A DNA stretch of 64,000 nucleotides from Anaerolineales bacterium (lineage in GTDB: Bacteria; Chloroflexota; Anaerolineae; Anaerolineales; UBA11579): assembly GCA_026129255.1 (NCBI GenBank), contig JAHCIJ010000001.1, forward strand, positions 644,965-708,964, written 5' to 3'. Positions 9,114-17,170 of this stretch are shown here, in pieces (the first letter of the stretch is position 1; each line of letters starts with the position of its first letter). Position numbers and translations under genes: made by a program. The notes under the pieces are model-generated. The model searched no databases, was not told the origin of the DNA, and was given only the letters and a program-made list of their open reading frames with translations.

Positions 9114-9887
9114 TCAGGCGGCCGCGTCCAGTGCGGCCACATCCTCGGCACTGAACGCAATGCCCTGGGCGCGGAAGTTGGCTTCGATGTTCTCCGGCTT
9201 GGTGGAGCGCGGGATGGGGATCAGTCCCTTGGCCAGCAGCCAGGCCAGCGCCAACTGCTGCGGGCTGCAGGCATGCTTCTCGCTCAGTGTCTGCACGACC
9301 TTCTGTGTGGCTGCATTGCCCAGCGCCTTGATGGGGCTGTAGGCCGTCACGGTGATGCCGTTCGCTTTACAAAACGCCACTACTTCGTCTGGCCGTTCTT
9401 CAAGGTTGTGCTTGATCTGGTTGTTGACCACGGGCACGCTGGTGGCGATGGCGCGCTCCAGCAGGTCGATGCCATAGTTGGAGACGCCCAATGCACGCGC
9501 CTTGCCTGCGTCCAACACGGCCTGCATGGCGGGCAGCGTCTCCTCCGGCTGGGCTTCTTCGCTCGGCCAGTGGATGAGCAGCAGGTCGATATAGTCCATC
9601 TGCAACTCATCCAGGAAGCGATCCACCGCCGGCGCAACCTTGTCTGCAGCTACCGAGTGGCTCCATAATTTCGTGGTGATGAATACCTCATTGCGCGGCA
9701 CACCACTTTCACGCAGGGCCGCGCCGACTGCACCATGTGTGCCATACATGTCGGCAGTGTCGATATGGCGGTAGCCGGTGTGCAGCGCGTGCAATATGCT
9801 GGCATGGGCGGCTTCTTTGAGTTGCGAGGTACCAAAACCCAGCTGGGGGATTTGAATGTCAGCCGTTAGCGGGATAGTTTTAAGCAT
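9114..9887 (-). CDS. Aldo/keto reductase (2,5-diketogluconate-reductase-like)
   Basis: 257 residues. The catalytic tetrad is in place: Asp and Tyr in DTADMYG, Lys in TTKLW, His in LLLIHWP. NADPH-site features near the C-terminus include LIPIPRSTKPENIEANF. ATG 9887 is chosen over GTG 9890. It is a close paralogue of the gene just upstream, with matching motifs throughout, so the pair came from a tandem duplication. Reduces aldehydes or ketones; the exact substrate is unknown. Confidence 0.93.
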   Translation of the reverse strand: MLKTIPLTADIQIPQLGFGTSQLKEAAHASILHALHTGYRHIDTADMYGTHGAVGAALRESGVPRNEVFITTKLWSHSVAADKVAPAVDRFLDELQMDYIDLLLIHWPSEEAQPEETLPAMQAVLDAGKARALGVSNYGIDLLERAIATSVPVVNNQIKHNLEERPDEVVAFCKANGITVTAYSPIKALGNAATQKVVQTLSEKHACSPQQLALAWLLAKGLIPIPRSTKPENIEANFRAQGIAFSAEDVAALDAAA

Positions 9888-9910
9888 CACGAATCGTTGC
9901 AGCCGCGCGG

Positions 9911-10678
9911 TTAGGTGCTTGCATCCAGCGCAGCTACATCCTCCTTTTTGAGTGTCAGCTCCAGTGAGCGGAAGTTGCTTTCAATGTGCTTGGGATTGTT
10001 GGAGCGCGGGATGACGATAAAGCCCTTGGCCATGAGCCAGGCCAGCGTGATCTGCTCCGCGGTGCTGTCGTAAGCCTTTGCCAGCAGGGCCACTAGCTTG
10101 CGCGTCTCGGCTCTGCCGCTCACCTTGACCGGGCTGTACGCCGTCACCGTCACACCATTGGCCAGGCAGAACTCGCTAACATCGTCTGTCCGTTCTTCGA
10201 GGTTGTACTCGATCTGGTTGTTGCACACCGGCAACCCGGTGGCCAGGGCGGCTTGCATATCGTCGACTTCAAAGTTGGAGACGCCTAAGGCACGCACCTT
10301 GCCCGCGGCACGCGCTTGCTCCATCGCTGCCAGGCTGTCTTCCGCAGGGATGCCGGACAGCCAGTGGATCAGCAGCAGGTCTATGTAATCTGTATCCAGT
10401 TCCTTGAGGAAACGATCGACTGCCGGGCCAACGTTCTTGGGCTCCAAGGTGTGCCCGTATAGTTTGGTCACCAGGACAATCTCCCCACGCGGCAACCCGC
10501 TGGCCTGCATCGCCTGGCCTACTTCAATATGATTGTGATAATAGTCAGCCGTGTCCAGGTGCCGGTAGCCGGTTTGCAAAGCGTGCAAGGTGGCCTGCTT
10601 GGCATCCTTAAGTGCCCAGGTGCCAAAGCCCATTTGTGGGATGTGGATGTCATCGATGAGTGGCAGGGTTTTGGACAT
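9911..10678 (-). CDS. Aldo/keto reductase, tandem paralogue
   Basis: 255 residues from ATG 10678 (MSKTLPLIDDIHIPQMGFG). Tetrad residues are in DTADYYHNH, VTKLYGH and LLLIHWLSG; the cofactor-binding C-terminus is FIVIPRSNNPKHIESNF. First gene of the operon running toward the YyaL-like protein. A TACAAT box lies 7 nt before the ATG and there is no Shine-Dalgarno. It diverges from its neighbour mainly in substrate loops, so the two copies may have different specificity. Confidence 0.93.
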   Translation of the reverse strand: MSKTLPLIDDIHIPQMGFGTWALKDAKQATLHALQTGYRHLDTADYYHNHIEVGQAMQASGLPRGEIVLVTKLYGHTLEPKNVGPAVDRFLKELDTDYIDLLLIHWLSGIPAEDSLAAMEQARAAGKVRALGVSNFEVDDMQAALATGLPVCNNQIEYNLEERTDDVSEFCLANGVTVTAYSPVKVSGRAETRKLVALLAKAYDSTAEQITLAWLMAKGFIVIPRSNNPKHIESNFRSLELTLKKEDVAALDAST

Positions 10679-10685
10679 GGGCCTA

Positions 10686-10691
10686 ATTGTA
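10686..10691 (-). promoter_or_regulatory. -10 box of aldo/keto reductase operon
   Basis: TACAAT on the minus strand ends 7 nt before ATG 10678, with no Shine-Dalgarno between: leaderless type. Confidence 0.45.
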
Positions 10692-10706
10692 GCGGTTTCC
10701 ACTCCT

Positions 10707-10845
10707 GTCATTGCGAGCGAAGCAATGAGGAGTTGAATTGCAGAATAGTCTCTACTCCGAAGACGTGCGAGCGTGGATCCTTCGCTGACCTGGGTTCGGC
10801 GGACTGGTGTGGGTTTCTAAACCTGCTCAGGATGACGCGGGCTTG
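10707..10845. repeat. Two short dispersed repeats
   Basis: A short GTCATTGCGAGCGAAGCAAT unit (10707-10726) is followed by a GGATCCTTCGC ... CAGGATGACGCGGG unit (about 10776-10845). The second unit overlaps and supplies the 3' end of the HNH gene frame (stop at 10817). Confidence 0.6.
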
Positions 10846-11300
10846 GTGCGCTTAGCCACTTTTTGTAACCTAACACATGCGGGCCGGTAGTGGGGGCGAA
10901 GCATGCTTCGCCCCTACGGGTCTCTACCTGTTTGAGCCTCTTAGCTTGATTTGTTGACCTTGCTAGTCCAAACTCTTGATAGGCGTTTCGAGTGTTGGTG
11001 ATATGCTCTAATCGCCGACTGACTAATTCGGAGCGGGACAAGTTATTGAGCGAGAGACCTTGTTTTGCTAATTTGTCGAAATAACGGTTTTCAGCTGTGT
11101 TGCAGAACTGGCAGGCTGTTACTTTATATTCCTCGTTTTCTCTTTGTGGATGCCCTTTTGGCAGCAGATGATCCACCGATAACGTTAACCAAACTTCAAA
11201 GGAGGCCTCCCCCGTCCGCTCCACAATATTGGCACCTAAAATTATCGCGTTGATGGATTTTGTAGCCATACCCTCGTAAAGAATCAGTAAATGTAGCCAC
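10817..11300 (-). pseudogene. HNH endonuclease, frameshifted
   Basis: GTG 11300 has an excellent GGGAGGA at 8 nt. The first frame gives VATFTDSLRGYGYKIHQRDN and the first zinc pair (CQYCG), then runs into a stop near 11196. The other frame continues with SVDHLLPKGH and ACQFCNTAEN, the His and second Cys pair of an HNH nuclease. Removing one base from the five-base C/G run at 11209-11213 joins both halves into one protein. So this is either a real frameshift or a homopolymer error. The C-terminal end is built from repeat sequence (palindrome at 10893-10914). It starts 4 nt after the HEAT-repeat gene. Confidence 0.75.
10893..10914. repeat. 22-bp perfect palindrome (REP-like)
   Basis: GGGGCGAAGCA mirrored by TGCTTCGCCCC, flanked by GTAG...CTAC. 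It lies within the 3' part of the frameshifted HNH gene and resembles common bacterial REP-type units. Confidence 0.75.
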
Positions 11301-11304
11301 GTTT

Positions 11305-11886
11305 TTATCCTCCCGGCTTGAAGAAAGCCATGCCCACGCCCATCTTTTGCAGGCCTTCGCTGGCCCAATGTTCCAGCAGGGCCGAGTCGCTATCGAGCAG
11401 CTTGAACAGGGCGGGGATGGCGCGTGTATCGCCGATGAGTGCAAGGGCGCGGGCGGCTTCCACGCGTGCTGCGGCCGAACCGCCCTCTAGAACAGCAATC
11501 AGCGTGGGCACGGCCTCGCTGCCCTGTGCCACCAGTGCATCCCCGGCCAGGCGCGCCAGCAAGCTGTCCTCGCTGGCCAGGTGCGCCGCCAGCCGCGGCA
11601 CGCTGCCCGGCCACAGCTGCTGGCTGAGCGCCAGCGCAGCGCACTGTTGCACGCTGAGGCCGGTATCATCCAGCGCCGCAGTTAGCTGCTCGCTGGCTGC
11701 ATGAGACTCAAAGCCTGCCAGGGCGCGTACGGCCCACCAGCGCGTGTCTTCGTTTTCGTCTTGGAGTAGGGGGTGCAGGGCGGCTAGCCCGGCTTCGCCA
11801 TGCGCAGGCAAGGCCGCGGCGGCTGCCTCGGCGCGGTCAGGGTCACCGCTCTGCAGGTCAGCCAGCCGCTCTGCCAGGGAAGTCAC
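11305..11886 (-). CDS. HEAT-repeat protein
   Basis: 193 residues from GTG 11886. About five HEAT-like helical pairs of 30-35 residues are visible, for example DTRWWAVRALAGFESH, SVQQCAALALSQQLWPG, ARVEAARALALIGDTRAIP and LLEHWASEGLQKMGVG. It resembles PBS-lyase HEAT proteins, which are usually scaffolds or adaptors and not enzymes. It lies between the Trm112-like gene (13 nt upstream) and the HNH gene (4 nt downstream). No specific partner is evident. Confidence 0.82.
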   Translation of the reverse strand: MTSLAERLADLQSGDPDRAEAAAAALPAHGEAGLAALHPLLQDENEDTRWWAVRALAGFESHAASEQLTAALDDTGLSVQQCAALALSQQLWPGSVPRLAAHLASEDSLLARLAGDALVAQGSEAVPTLIAVLEGGSAAARVEAARALALIGDTRAIPALFKLLDSDSALLEHWASEGLQKMGVGMAFFKPGG

Positions 11887-11899
11887 AGCACGCTGGCTA

Positions 11900-12127
11900 C
11901 TAGTCCGCAGCGCTCTTAGGCGCCGGGACTTCCAGTTTGTCCTTGGTGGTGCTGACCCATTTGTCGCCTACTTCGATCAGCATCACTGGAATGTCGTCGA
12001 TTACGGGGTACTTGCGGCCACACTCGTCGCATACGAACCAAGCTTCTTTATAAAACTCCAGCTCGCCTTTGCCGTTCTGTACGCAGTGCGGGCAACGCAA
12101 GATCTCAATCAGTTCAGTACTCACCAT
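11900..12127 (-). CDS. Trm112-family zinc protein
   Basis: 75 residues. Two Cys pairs (C12/C15 in LRCPHC and C33/C36 in VCDECG) and the YPVIDDIPVML block mark the Trm112/UPF0434 family, small zinc-ribbon proteins that in eukaryotes and archaea activate methyltransferases. GAGGAG precedes ATG 12127. It follows murA in the same direction by 18 nt. Confidence 0.9.
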   Translation of the reverse strand: MVSTELIEILRCPHCVQNGKGELEFYKEAWFVCDECGRKYPVIDDIPVMLIEVGDKWVSTTKDKLEVPAPKSAAD

Positions 12128-12145
12128 GTTCGTATCTCCTCGTCC

Positions 12146-13450
12146 TTATTGTACAGGCTGAATGCGGGCGCCAAGGCTGCGCAGGCTTTCTTCCAAATTC
12201 TCGTAGCCGCGCGTGATGTGATCAATGCCGTGCACGCGCGATTGGCCTTCGGCCATGATCGCCGCGATCAAGTAGGTGAAACCAGCACGTAGGTCGGGCA
12301 CGGTCACTTCAGCCGAGCGTAGCTTGCTGGGGCCTTTGATCACCGCGCTGTGCTTGTAGCTGCTGCTGGCAAAACGGCAGCGGTGGCCCAGGCAGCTGTC
12401 ATACAGACCGATCTCAGCACCCATGTCTTGCAGGGCGGCTACATAGCCAAAGCGGTCTTCGAACACGGTCTCATGCACAACAGACATGCCCTCGGCCTGC
12501 GTCAGCAATAGCAAGAAGGGGGACTGCCAATCCGTCATGAAGCCGGGATGCACGCTAGTCTCAAGATGGATCGCCTTGAGCGGCCCATCTGCATAAAAGC
12601 GAATGCCATCGTCTTGCACTTCAAACTTGCCGCCCACGCGGCGCAGCGTATTGAGGAAAGTGAGCATGTCTGGCTGGCTGGCGTTGCGTACGAACACATC
12701 GCCGCCGGTGGCCACGGCCGCTGCACCCAACGAGGCCGCTACGATGCGGTCGGGCAGCAGGCGGTGGCTGGCGCCGTTCAGCGTCTCCACGCCTTCGACC
12801 ACGAAGGTGCGGTCTACCTGGTAGTCAATAATCGCGCCCATCTTTTGCAGATAGCTCACCAGGTCCACAACTTCAGGCTCGATGGCAGCATTCTGGATAA
12901 TAGTACGGCCGCGCGCCATGCTGGCGGCCATCAGCAGGTTCTCGGTGCTGGTGACGCTGGGATAGTCCAGCGTGATCTCTGCGCCGCGCAGGCCGTCGGC
13001 GGCCTGGATGATGTAGTTGCCATCTTTGATCTCGACGCGGGCGCCCATGCGCTGGATGCCTTGCAGGTGAAAGTCCACCGGGCGCGGGCCGATCTGGTCG
13101 CCACCCGCCGCGGCCGGGATGACCGCCTTGCCGGTGCGGTGCAGCAGCGGCCCCATCAGCATGATCGCCAGGCGGTTGCGGCCGCCCAACTCCTGGCTGA
13201 TGATGTTGCTGCTGATCGTGGGAGTGCTGACCCGCAGGCTGTGCCCGTTGGTGTTGCTGAAGGTGGCGCCTACCGCGGCGCACATTTCCTGCGTGATGTC
13301 ACGGTCGCCAATGTTGGGGACATTGCTAAAGTGGCTTGGCTGCTCACTGAGGATGGAAGCCACAAGCAGTTTGGTGATGGAATTTTTGGCTCCGCTCACG
13401 CGGATCTCGCCGCGCAGCGGCTGGCCGCCGTCAATTACCCAGGTGTTCAT
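12146..13450 (-). CDS. murA: UDP-GlcNAc 1-carboxyvinyltransferase MurA, Cys-to-Asp form
   Basis: 434 residues, first committed step of peptidoglycan synthesis: enolpyruvyl transfer from PEP to UDP-GlcNAc. The catalytic Lys22 is in RVSGAKNS, and the RPVDFHLQGIQRMGA and DYPSVTSTENLLMAA blocks are intact. At the fosfomycin target site the motif reads AGGDQIGPRPVD with Asp118 where most enzymes have Cys (Cys115 in E. coli); the GAC codon is at 13097-13099. The same Cys-to-Asp change in Mycobacterium and Chlamydia gives natural fosfomycin insensitivity. Its ATG overlaps the VanW-gene stop by 1 nt (TAATG), so wall synthesis and the wall-anchored protein are co-expressed. Confidence 0.95.
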   Translation of the reverse strand: MNTWVIDGGQPLRGEIRVSGAKNSITKLLVASILSEQPSHFSNVPNIGDRDITQEMCAAVGATFSNTNGHSLRVSTPTISSNIISQELGGRNRLAIMLMGPLLHRTGKAVIPAAAGGDQIGPRPVDFHLQGIQRMGARVEIKDGNYIIQAADGLRGAEITLDYPSVTSTENLLMAASMARGRTIIQNAAIEPEVVDLVSYLQKMGAIIDYQVDRTFVVEGVETLNGASHRLLPDRIVAASLGAAAVATGGDVFVRNASQPDMLTFLNTLRRVGGKFEVQDDGIRFYADGPLKAIHLETSVHPGFMTDWQSPFLLLLTQAEGMSVVHETVFEDRFGYVAALQDMGAEIGLYDSCLGHRCRFASSSYKHSAVIKGPSKLRSAEVTVPDLRAGFTYLIAAIMAEGQSRVHGIDHITRGYENLEESLRSLGARIQPVQ

Positions 13451-15330
13451 TAGTCTCCGGAGGAATCAGGGTTAGGCGGCATGCCCGGCGTGCCGGGGCC
13501 GTACTGGTAGACCGCTGCCCAGGGTTGATACTTGGTGCGGATGACATCTTCGTTGATGATCTCGCCATTGCGGGTCACCGTGCGCGTGACCGTCACTGTG
13601 GCGCCCTCAGCAGCATAATCCACTTGCTTGATCTGGCCCAGAGCAAAGTCGGGGTTCTCTTCGTACTTGTCGTCCAGCGCGGGCAGAATGTCGCGCGGGC
13701 CAGTGGTGTTCCAGTCCACAGTGCGGCCGTCTGAGGTGGAGTAGAACTTCCAGGTGATGGTGCGGGCTGCCGGATTGACGTAGGTCTCCATCAGCAGCCA
13801 GTGGTCGGTATCGTTCTGGAACTTGAAGTCCACCACCGGGGCGTACACCGTGGCATCCAGCCCCACCATGCGCGGGTCGCGCTGCACGGCGGCATTGTAC
13901 TCGTAGTAGCTGACGCGGTAGGCGTGGGCCCAGCGTTCGATGATAGGGAAGCCGCCGAAGAAGGCGGCGCGGAACAGCGTGGTGCTCACTTGGCACACGC
14001 CACCGCCCACGCCCTGGATGGTGCGCCCGCCGAAAATGATCAGCGCTTCGGCGAAGCCCGAGTCCAGGCTGATGTCACCGATGTTATCCACCATCGAGAA
14101 GACCGCACCGGGTGGCACGAGCAAGCCGTGGAAGCGTTCGGCGGCGGTCTGGATGTTCTGGATGCGCTCCGGGCTGGAGCCGTAGAAATAGGTGGTGGCT
14201 TCGACTACCAGCTCGCGCAAGCCGAGGTCTGCCGCCTTGGCATCGTCCAGTACGGCGGGTTGCGTATAGGTGTATTGCAGATCGATCTGGTGTGCGCCCT
14301 CGGCAAGCTGGGCATTGATGTGGTCAATGCTGTTTTGGATGTGCAGCTGGCGGCCAATGATGGCCGATTTATAAATATCCAGCTCACGCGTTTCATCATT
14401 GAAGATGAAGCGCGCATTGCGCGGCGTGGCGGCCACGTCGGCGGTCAGTGGCAGCAGGATCGTAGCCAGCTTGTCTGACTGCAGGCCCACCTGGTAGTGT
14501 GCGCCATCGGCGCTCTCTACGCGCTCAATGCTGAGCATGCCCGCCAGCTGCTCCGGCTCCAGCGTCCATGGGTCGGGATTTTTCTCGTAATCGCCGCCGG
14601 GGGCAAGCACGAGGGGCTGGCTGAGGATGCTGCGGGCGATCTCGGCCTGGGCGCTGGCGTCCAGAATGCGCGGCGGGCTTTCCACCACGGCCAGCGGCAC
14701 GGTGACGTTCTGCATATCCAGCAGCGTAGCCGCCAGGAAAGCGGCCGTGAGCTCGGTGTCCAGCGTCAGGCCCACCTGACCGGGCTGCACCTGCACGTCC
14801 AACCCGTTCACGCTCAGTTGGGCTTCCACAGTGGGGCGGTTGAACTGAGCCGCCAGGCTTTGCAGCGTGACCTGCGCTTGGTCGCCATTAAAGATGAGGC
14901 GCGGTGCAATCACAGCGCCGCCGCGCAGCGACTGCACTTTTTCGGCAATGCCTTCCCACGGCAGCCAACTGCGGCCAAAGCTGTAGGCCGCCTGGGTGCT
15001 GGCCTCAGCATCCAGGATCAGGCCGAGCTGGGCTGGGCTGTAGCGCCAGCTCTGCTCGCCATGCGTCAGGGTCACTTGGCCGGCCAGCGGGTAGGTAAGC
15101 TGTTGGCTGAGGTAGGCGATGGCTTCGGTGCGGCGCATACCGCCGATGTCGATGCCGCCCACGCTCACGCCGGGGTACACGCGGCCGAGGTACATCAGCC
15201 CGAAGACGGCCGAGAACACGAAGGCGGCCAGCGCCAGCAGGGCGGCGGCTGCCGCCAGCGCCGCGGCCGCCTGCGCTACAAAGCGCGGCGGGGCAGGGCT
15301 ATACGATTGCGGGTAGGCGGCGCTGGACAT
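13450..15330 (-). CDS. VanW-family protein with G5-like domain
   Basis: 626 residues. A cytoplasmic Pro-rich start and one membrane helix (about 18-48) are followed by peptidoglycan-binding-like domains (about 55-330), a VanW domain (about 365-500: VPPGAVFSMVDNIGDIS, GVGGGVCQVSTTLFRAAFF, HAYRVSYYE) and a C-terminal G5-like strand region (ATVTVTRTVTRNGEII). This is the YoaR/VanW architecture found in Firmicutes and Chloroflexota envelopes. Co-transcribed with murA. ATG 15330 has TAGAAT 6 nt upstream and no Shine-Dalgarno. The function of VanW is unknown; a wall-associated role is inferred. Confidence 0.92.
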   Translation of the reverse strand: MSSAAYPQSYSPAPPRFVAQAAAALAAAAALLALAAFVFSAVFGLMYLGRVYPGVSVGGIDIGGMRRTEAIAYLSQQLTYPLAGQVTLTHGEQSWRYSPAQLGLILDAEASTQAAYSFGRSWLPWEGIAEKVQSLRGGAVIAPRLIFNGDQAQVTLQSLAAQFNRPTVEAQLSVNGLDVQVQPGQVGLTLDTELTAAFLAATLLDMQNVTVPLAVVESPPRILDASAQAEIARSILSQPLVLAPGGDYEKNPDPWTLEPEQLAGMLSIERVESADGAHYQVGLQSDKLATILLPLTADVAATPRNARFIFNDETRELDIYKSAIIGRQLHIQNSIDHINAQLAEGAHQIDLQYTYTQPAVLDDAKAADLGLRELVVEATTYFYGSSPERIQNIQTAAERFHGLLVPPGAVFSMVDNIGDISLDSGFAEALIIFGGRTIQGVGGGVCQVSTTLFRAAFFGGFPIIERWAHAYRVSYYEYNAAVQRDPRMVGLDATVYAPVVDFKFQNDTDHWLLMETYVNPAARTITWKFYSTSDGRTVDWNTTGPRDILPALDDKYEENPDFALGQIKQVDYAAEGATVTVTRTVTRNGEIINEDVIRTKYQPWAAVYQYGPGTPGMPPNPDSSGD

Positions 15331-15336
15331 GGGGAG

Positions 15337-15342
15337 ATTCTA
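15337..15342 (-). promoter_or_regulatory. -10 box of vanW-murA operon
   Basis: TAGAAT on the minus strand, 6 nt before ATG 15330; the spacer CTCCCC is the opposite of a Shine-Dalgarno. Confidence 0.5.
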
Positions 15343-15377
15343 TCGGAAAAAGCGCAAATTCAGATGAGTGCAGCAGA

Positions 15378-15383
15378 TATAAT
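15378..15383 (+). promoter_or_regulatory. -10 box of thioesterase gene
   Basis: Consensus TATAAT ending 9 nt before ATG 15393; no Shine-Dalgarno. It is divergent from the VanW promoter 36 nt away. Confidence 0.55.
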
Positions 15384-15392
15384 TCGCACGCC

Positions 15393-15905
15393 ATGACCGC
15401 AAAACCTCAGCCCGTCTCCGCCTCGCGCATCACCATCTCTCAGCTCATGCAGCCGGACGATGCCAATATCCTCGGCAACGTGCACGGTGGCCATATCATG
15501 AAGCTGGTGGACGAGGCCGGCGCCCTGGCCTGCATGAAGCACAGCCGCCAGCGCGTCGTCACCGTGGCGGTGGACCGCATGACCTTCCAGCACCCCATCC
15601 GCATCGGGGATCTCATCATCATCCATGCCGAGGTCAGCTACGTCGGCAGCACCTCAATGGAGGCCGAGGTCTCCGTGCACGCCGAGAACCCCACCACCGG
15701 CGAGAGCTGGCACACCAACACGGCCTACCTGGTCTACGTAGCGCTGGATGAGGAGGGCAAGCCGGTGCGCGTGCCGCCGCTGGAAGCCGAGAACGACTTC
15801 CAGCGCCAGCGCATGGAGCAGGGCGCCGCCCGCCAGAAATATCGCCTGGAGCAAGCCAAGCAAGAGCGCTCCTTCTTCGGCAAAGAGCCCAAGGCCACTT
15901 CCTGA
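15393..15905 (+). CDS. Acyl-CoA thioesterase (hotdog, YciA/ACOT type)
   Basis: 170 residues. The hotdog core has NVHGGHIMKLVDEAGALAC, VTVAVDRMTFQHPIRIGDL and the Asp in the VDEA helix used by this thioesterase group. The C-terminal 40 residues are charged and helical (QRQRMEQGAARQKYRLEQAK), longer than the minimal fold. It hydrolyses acyl-CoAs, probably as a hexamer; chain preference is not visible. rsmD starts 1 nt after its stop. Confidence 0.93.
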   Translation: MTAKPQPVSASRITISQLMQPDDANILGNVHGGHIMKLVDEAGALACMKHSRQRVVTVAVDRMTFQHPIRIGDLIIIHAEVSYVGSTSMEAEVSVHAENPTTGESWHTNTAYLVYVALDEEGKPVRVPPLEAENDFQRQRMEQGAARQKYRLEQAKQERSFFGKEPKATS

Positions 15906-15906
15906 A

Positions 15907-16483
15907 ATGAGTTCGCCGCGCATCATCGCCGGCAGCGCACGCGGGATACGCCTGAAATCGGTGCCGGGCGACGGAACCAGGCCGATCACCGACCGCGCTA
16001 AAGAATCCCTATTCAACATCCTGCGCCCTGACCTTGCCGGTGGGGCCTTTCTGGATGTCTTCGCAGGCACTGGCTCCGTAGGTATTGAGGCGCTTAGCCA
16101 GGGTGCTGGCTACGCCCGTTTGCTCGATAACAGCCGCGACGCGGTCGAGACCATCTACAGCAACCTCACCACGGCTAAATTGCAAACTCGCGGCGAAGTG
16201 CGCCAGACGGATAGCTTTCGCGTTTTTGGCAATGCCCCCAGACCGCCAGTTTGACTATGCCTTCATTGCGCCCCCGCAGTATCACGGCTTGTGGAAGCGC
16301 GCTCTACAGGCGTTGGACACGAACCCCGGCTGGCTGGTGGAAGACGCCTGGGTCATCGTACAGATCGACCCCACAGAATACGAAGCGCTTGAGTTGCAAA
16401 ACTTAGATGAGTTTGACCAGCGCAAGTATGGGAATGTCTTACTAATCTTCTATGAAAAGCTGCAATCAGAGGCAATCGATTAA
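15907..16483 (+). pseudogene. rsmD: RsmD-like 16S rRNA methyltransferase, frameshifted
   Basis: Frame one (ATG 15907) carries MSSPRIIAGSARGIRLKS, TRPITDRAKESLFNIL and the SAM motif FLDVFAGTGSVGIEALS, then stops at 16254. The second frame continues the fold with FDYAFIAPPQYHGLW and EDAWVIVQIDP to 16483. Deleting one C from the five-C run at 16235-16239 joins them. RsmD methylates G966 of 16S rRNA. The usual [D/N]PPY catalytic motif reads APPQY here, so even the restored protein lacks the acidic/amide residue. Either a real lesion or a homopolymer error. Confidence 0.82.
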
Positions 16484-16541
16484 TTAGTCGATTGGTCAAC
16501 TAGTTGCTTGGTCGACCAGCTGACTAATCGACTGCCTTTGA
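16484..16541. repeat. Inverted-word intergenic repeat
   Basis: Built from ATTAGTC / GATTGGTCAAC / GGTCGACCAGCTGACTAATC words; ATTAGTC at the left is mirrored by GACTAAT at the right. It lies between convergent rsmD and the zinc-ribbon gene, a place for a bidirectional terminator. Confidence 0.5.
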
Positions 16542-17129
16542 TTATTTAAACTTCTGCCCGCAATTCGGGCATTGCTTTTCGCCCGCCAGCACCACAAAGC
16601 CGCACTTCGGGCAGCCATGGGGCTGCACATCCCCCAGAGGGGCACCGCAGGCCAGGCAGCGGCCTTCGCCTACCGGGTTGGCTGTGTTGCAGTAGCTGCA
16701 CGCCATGCGCTGCAGGCGGCGCGCCAACTGCGTACCGGCGCCGCCGTTGGCTGCCATGCGGTCGAGCAGCTTCCACACCTGCTGCTCTAGCGAGAGATTC
16801 TCGATGTCAGCGGCAATATCGTCCAGGCGATTGAGCAGGTTCATCGGGTTCAGCCAGGTGAGCAGGGCGCTGGCGCCCAGGCTGCCCGCCAGGCCGAGCA
16901 CGGACTGTTCGCCCACGCTGGCTTCGATGCGCTCGCCCCGCTTGGTCAGTGCCACGGCCAAGCTGGTACGCCCGCCGCTGGTGCGGTTCTCGCGCGTGCT
17001 GATGCTTACATAGGCGGTGTCGCCGCGCACAGAAGACTGGGCCGAGAGCCCGCCGCGGTTGAAGAAGTTGGCCAAAGTGACCGCCATCTCCTCCGCATCC
17101 AAATTACCGTGATAGTTTTTTGTTTTCAT
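16542..17129 (-). CDS. Zinc-ribbon protein of unknown function
   Basis: 195 residues. Residues 1 to about 75 form a mixed alpha/beta unit (NLDAEEMAVTLANFFNRGG, TSLAVALTKRGERIEAS); a short hydrophobic Gly/Leu stretch and a helix follow. The C-terminus has two zinc ribbons: CSYCNTANPVGEGRCLACG and CPKCGFVVLAGEKQCPNCG. No catalytic motif. Such double-zinc-ribbon proteins are frequent in Anaerolineae but not characterised. Confidence 0.8.
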   Translation of the reverse strand: MKTKNYHGNLDAEEMAVTLANFFNRGGLSAQSSVRGDTAYVSISTRENRTSGGRTSLAVALTKRGERIEASVGEQSVLGLAGSLGASALLTWLNPMNLLNRLDDIAADIENLSLEQQVWKLLDRMAANGGAGTQLARRLQRMACSYCNTANPVGEGRCLACGAPLGDVQPHGCPKCGFVVLAGEKQCPNCGQKFK

Positions 17130-17151
17130 CGTAGGCTTATGTGCGCGTGAT

Positions 17152-17157
17152 TATAAT
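17152..17157 (+). promoter_or_regulatory. Palindromic -10 box between divergent genes
   Basis: TATAAT inside the palindrome GATTATAATC, readable on both strands; 13 nt before ATG 17171 and 22 nt from ATG 17129 of the minus-strand gene. Confidence 0.4.
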
Positions 17158-17170
17158 CACTGTGTTCGTT

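Noticed and set aside
12548..13453. 301-codon plus-strand open frame over murA
   Set aside because: Antisense shadow. murA motifs are unambiguous on the minus strand and no ribosome site or domain supports the plus frame.
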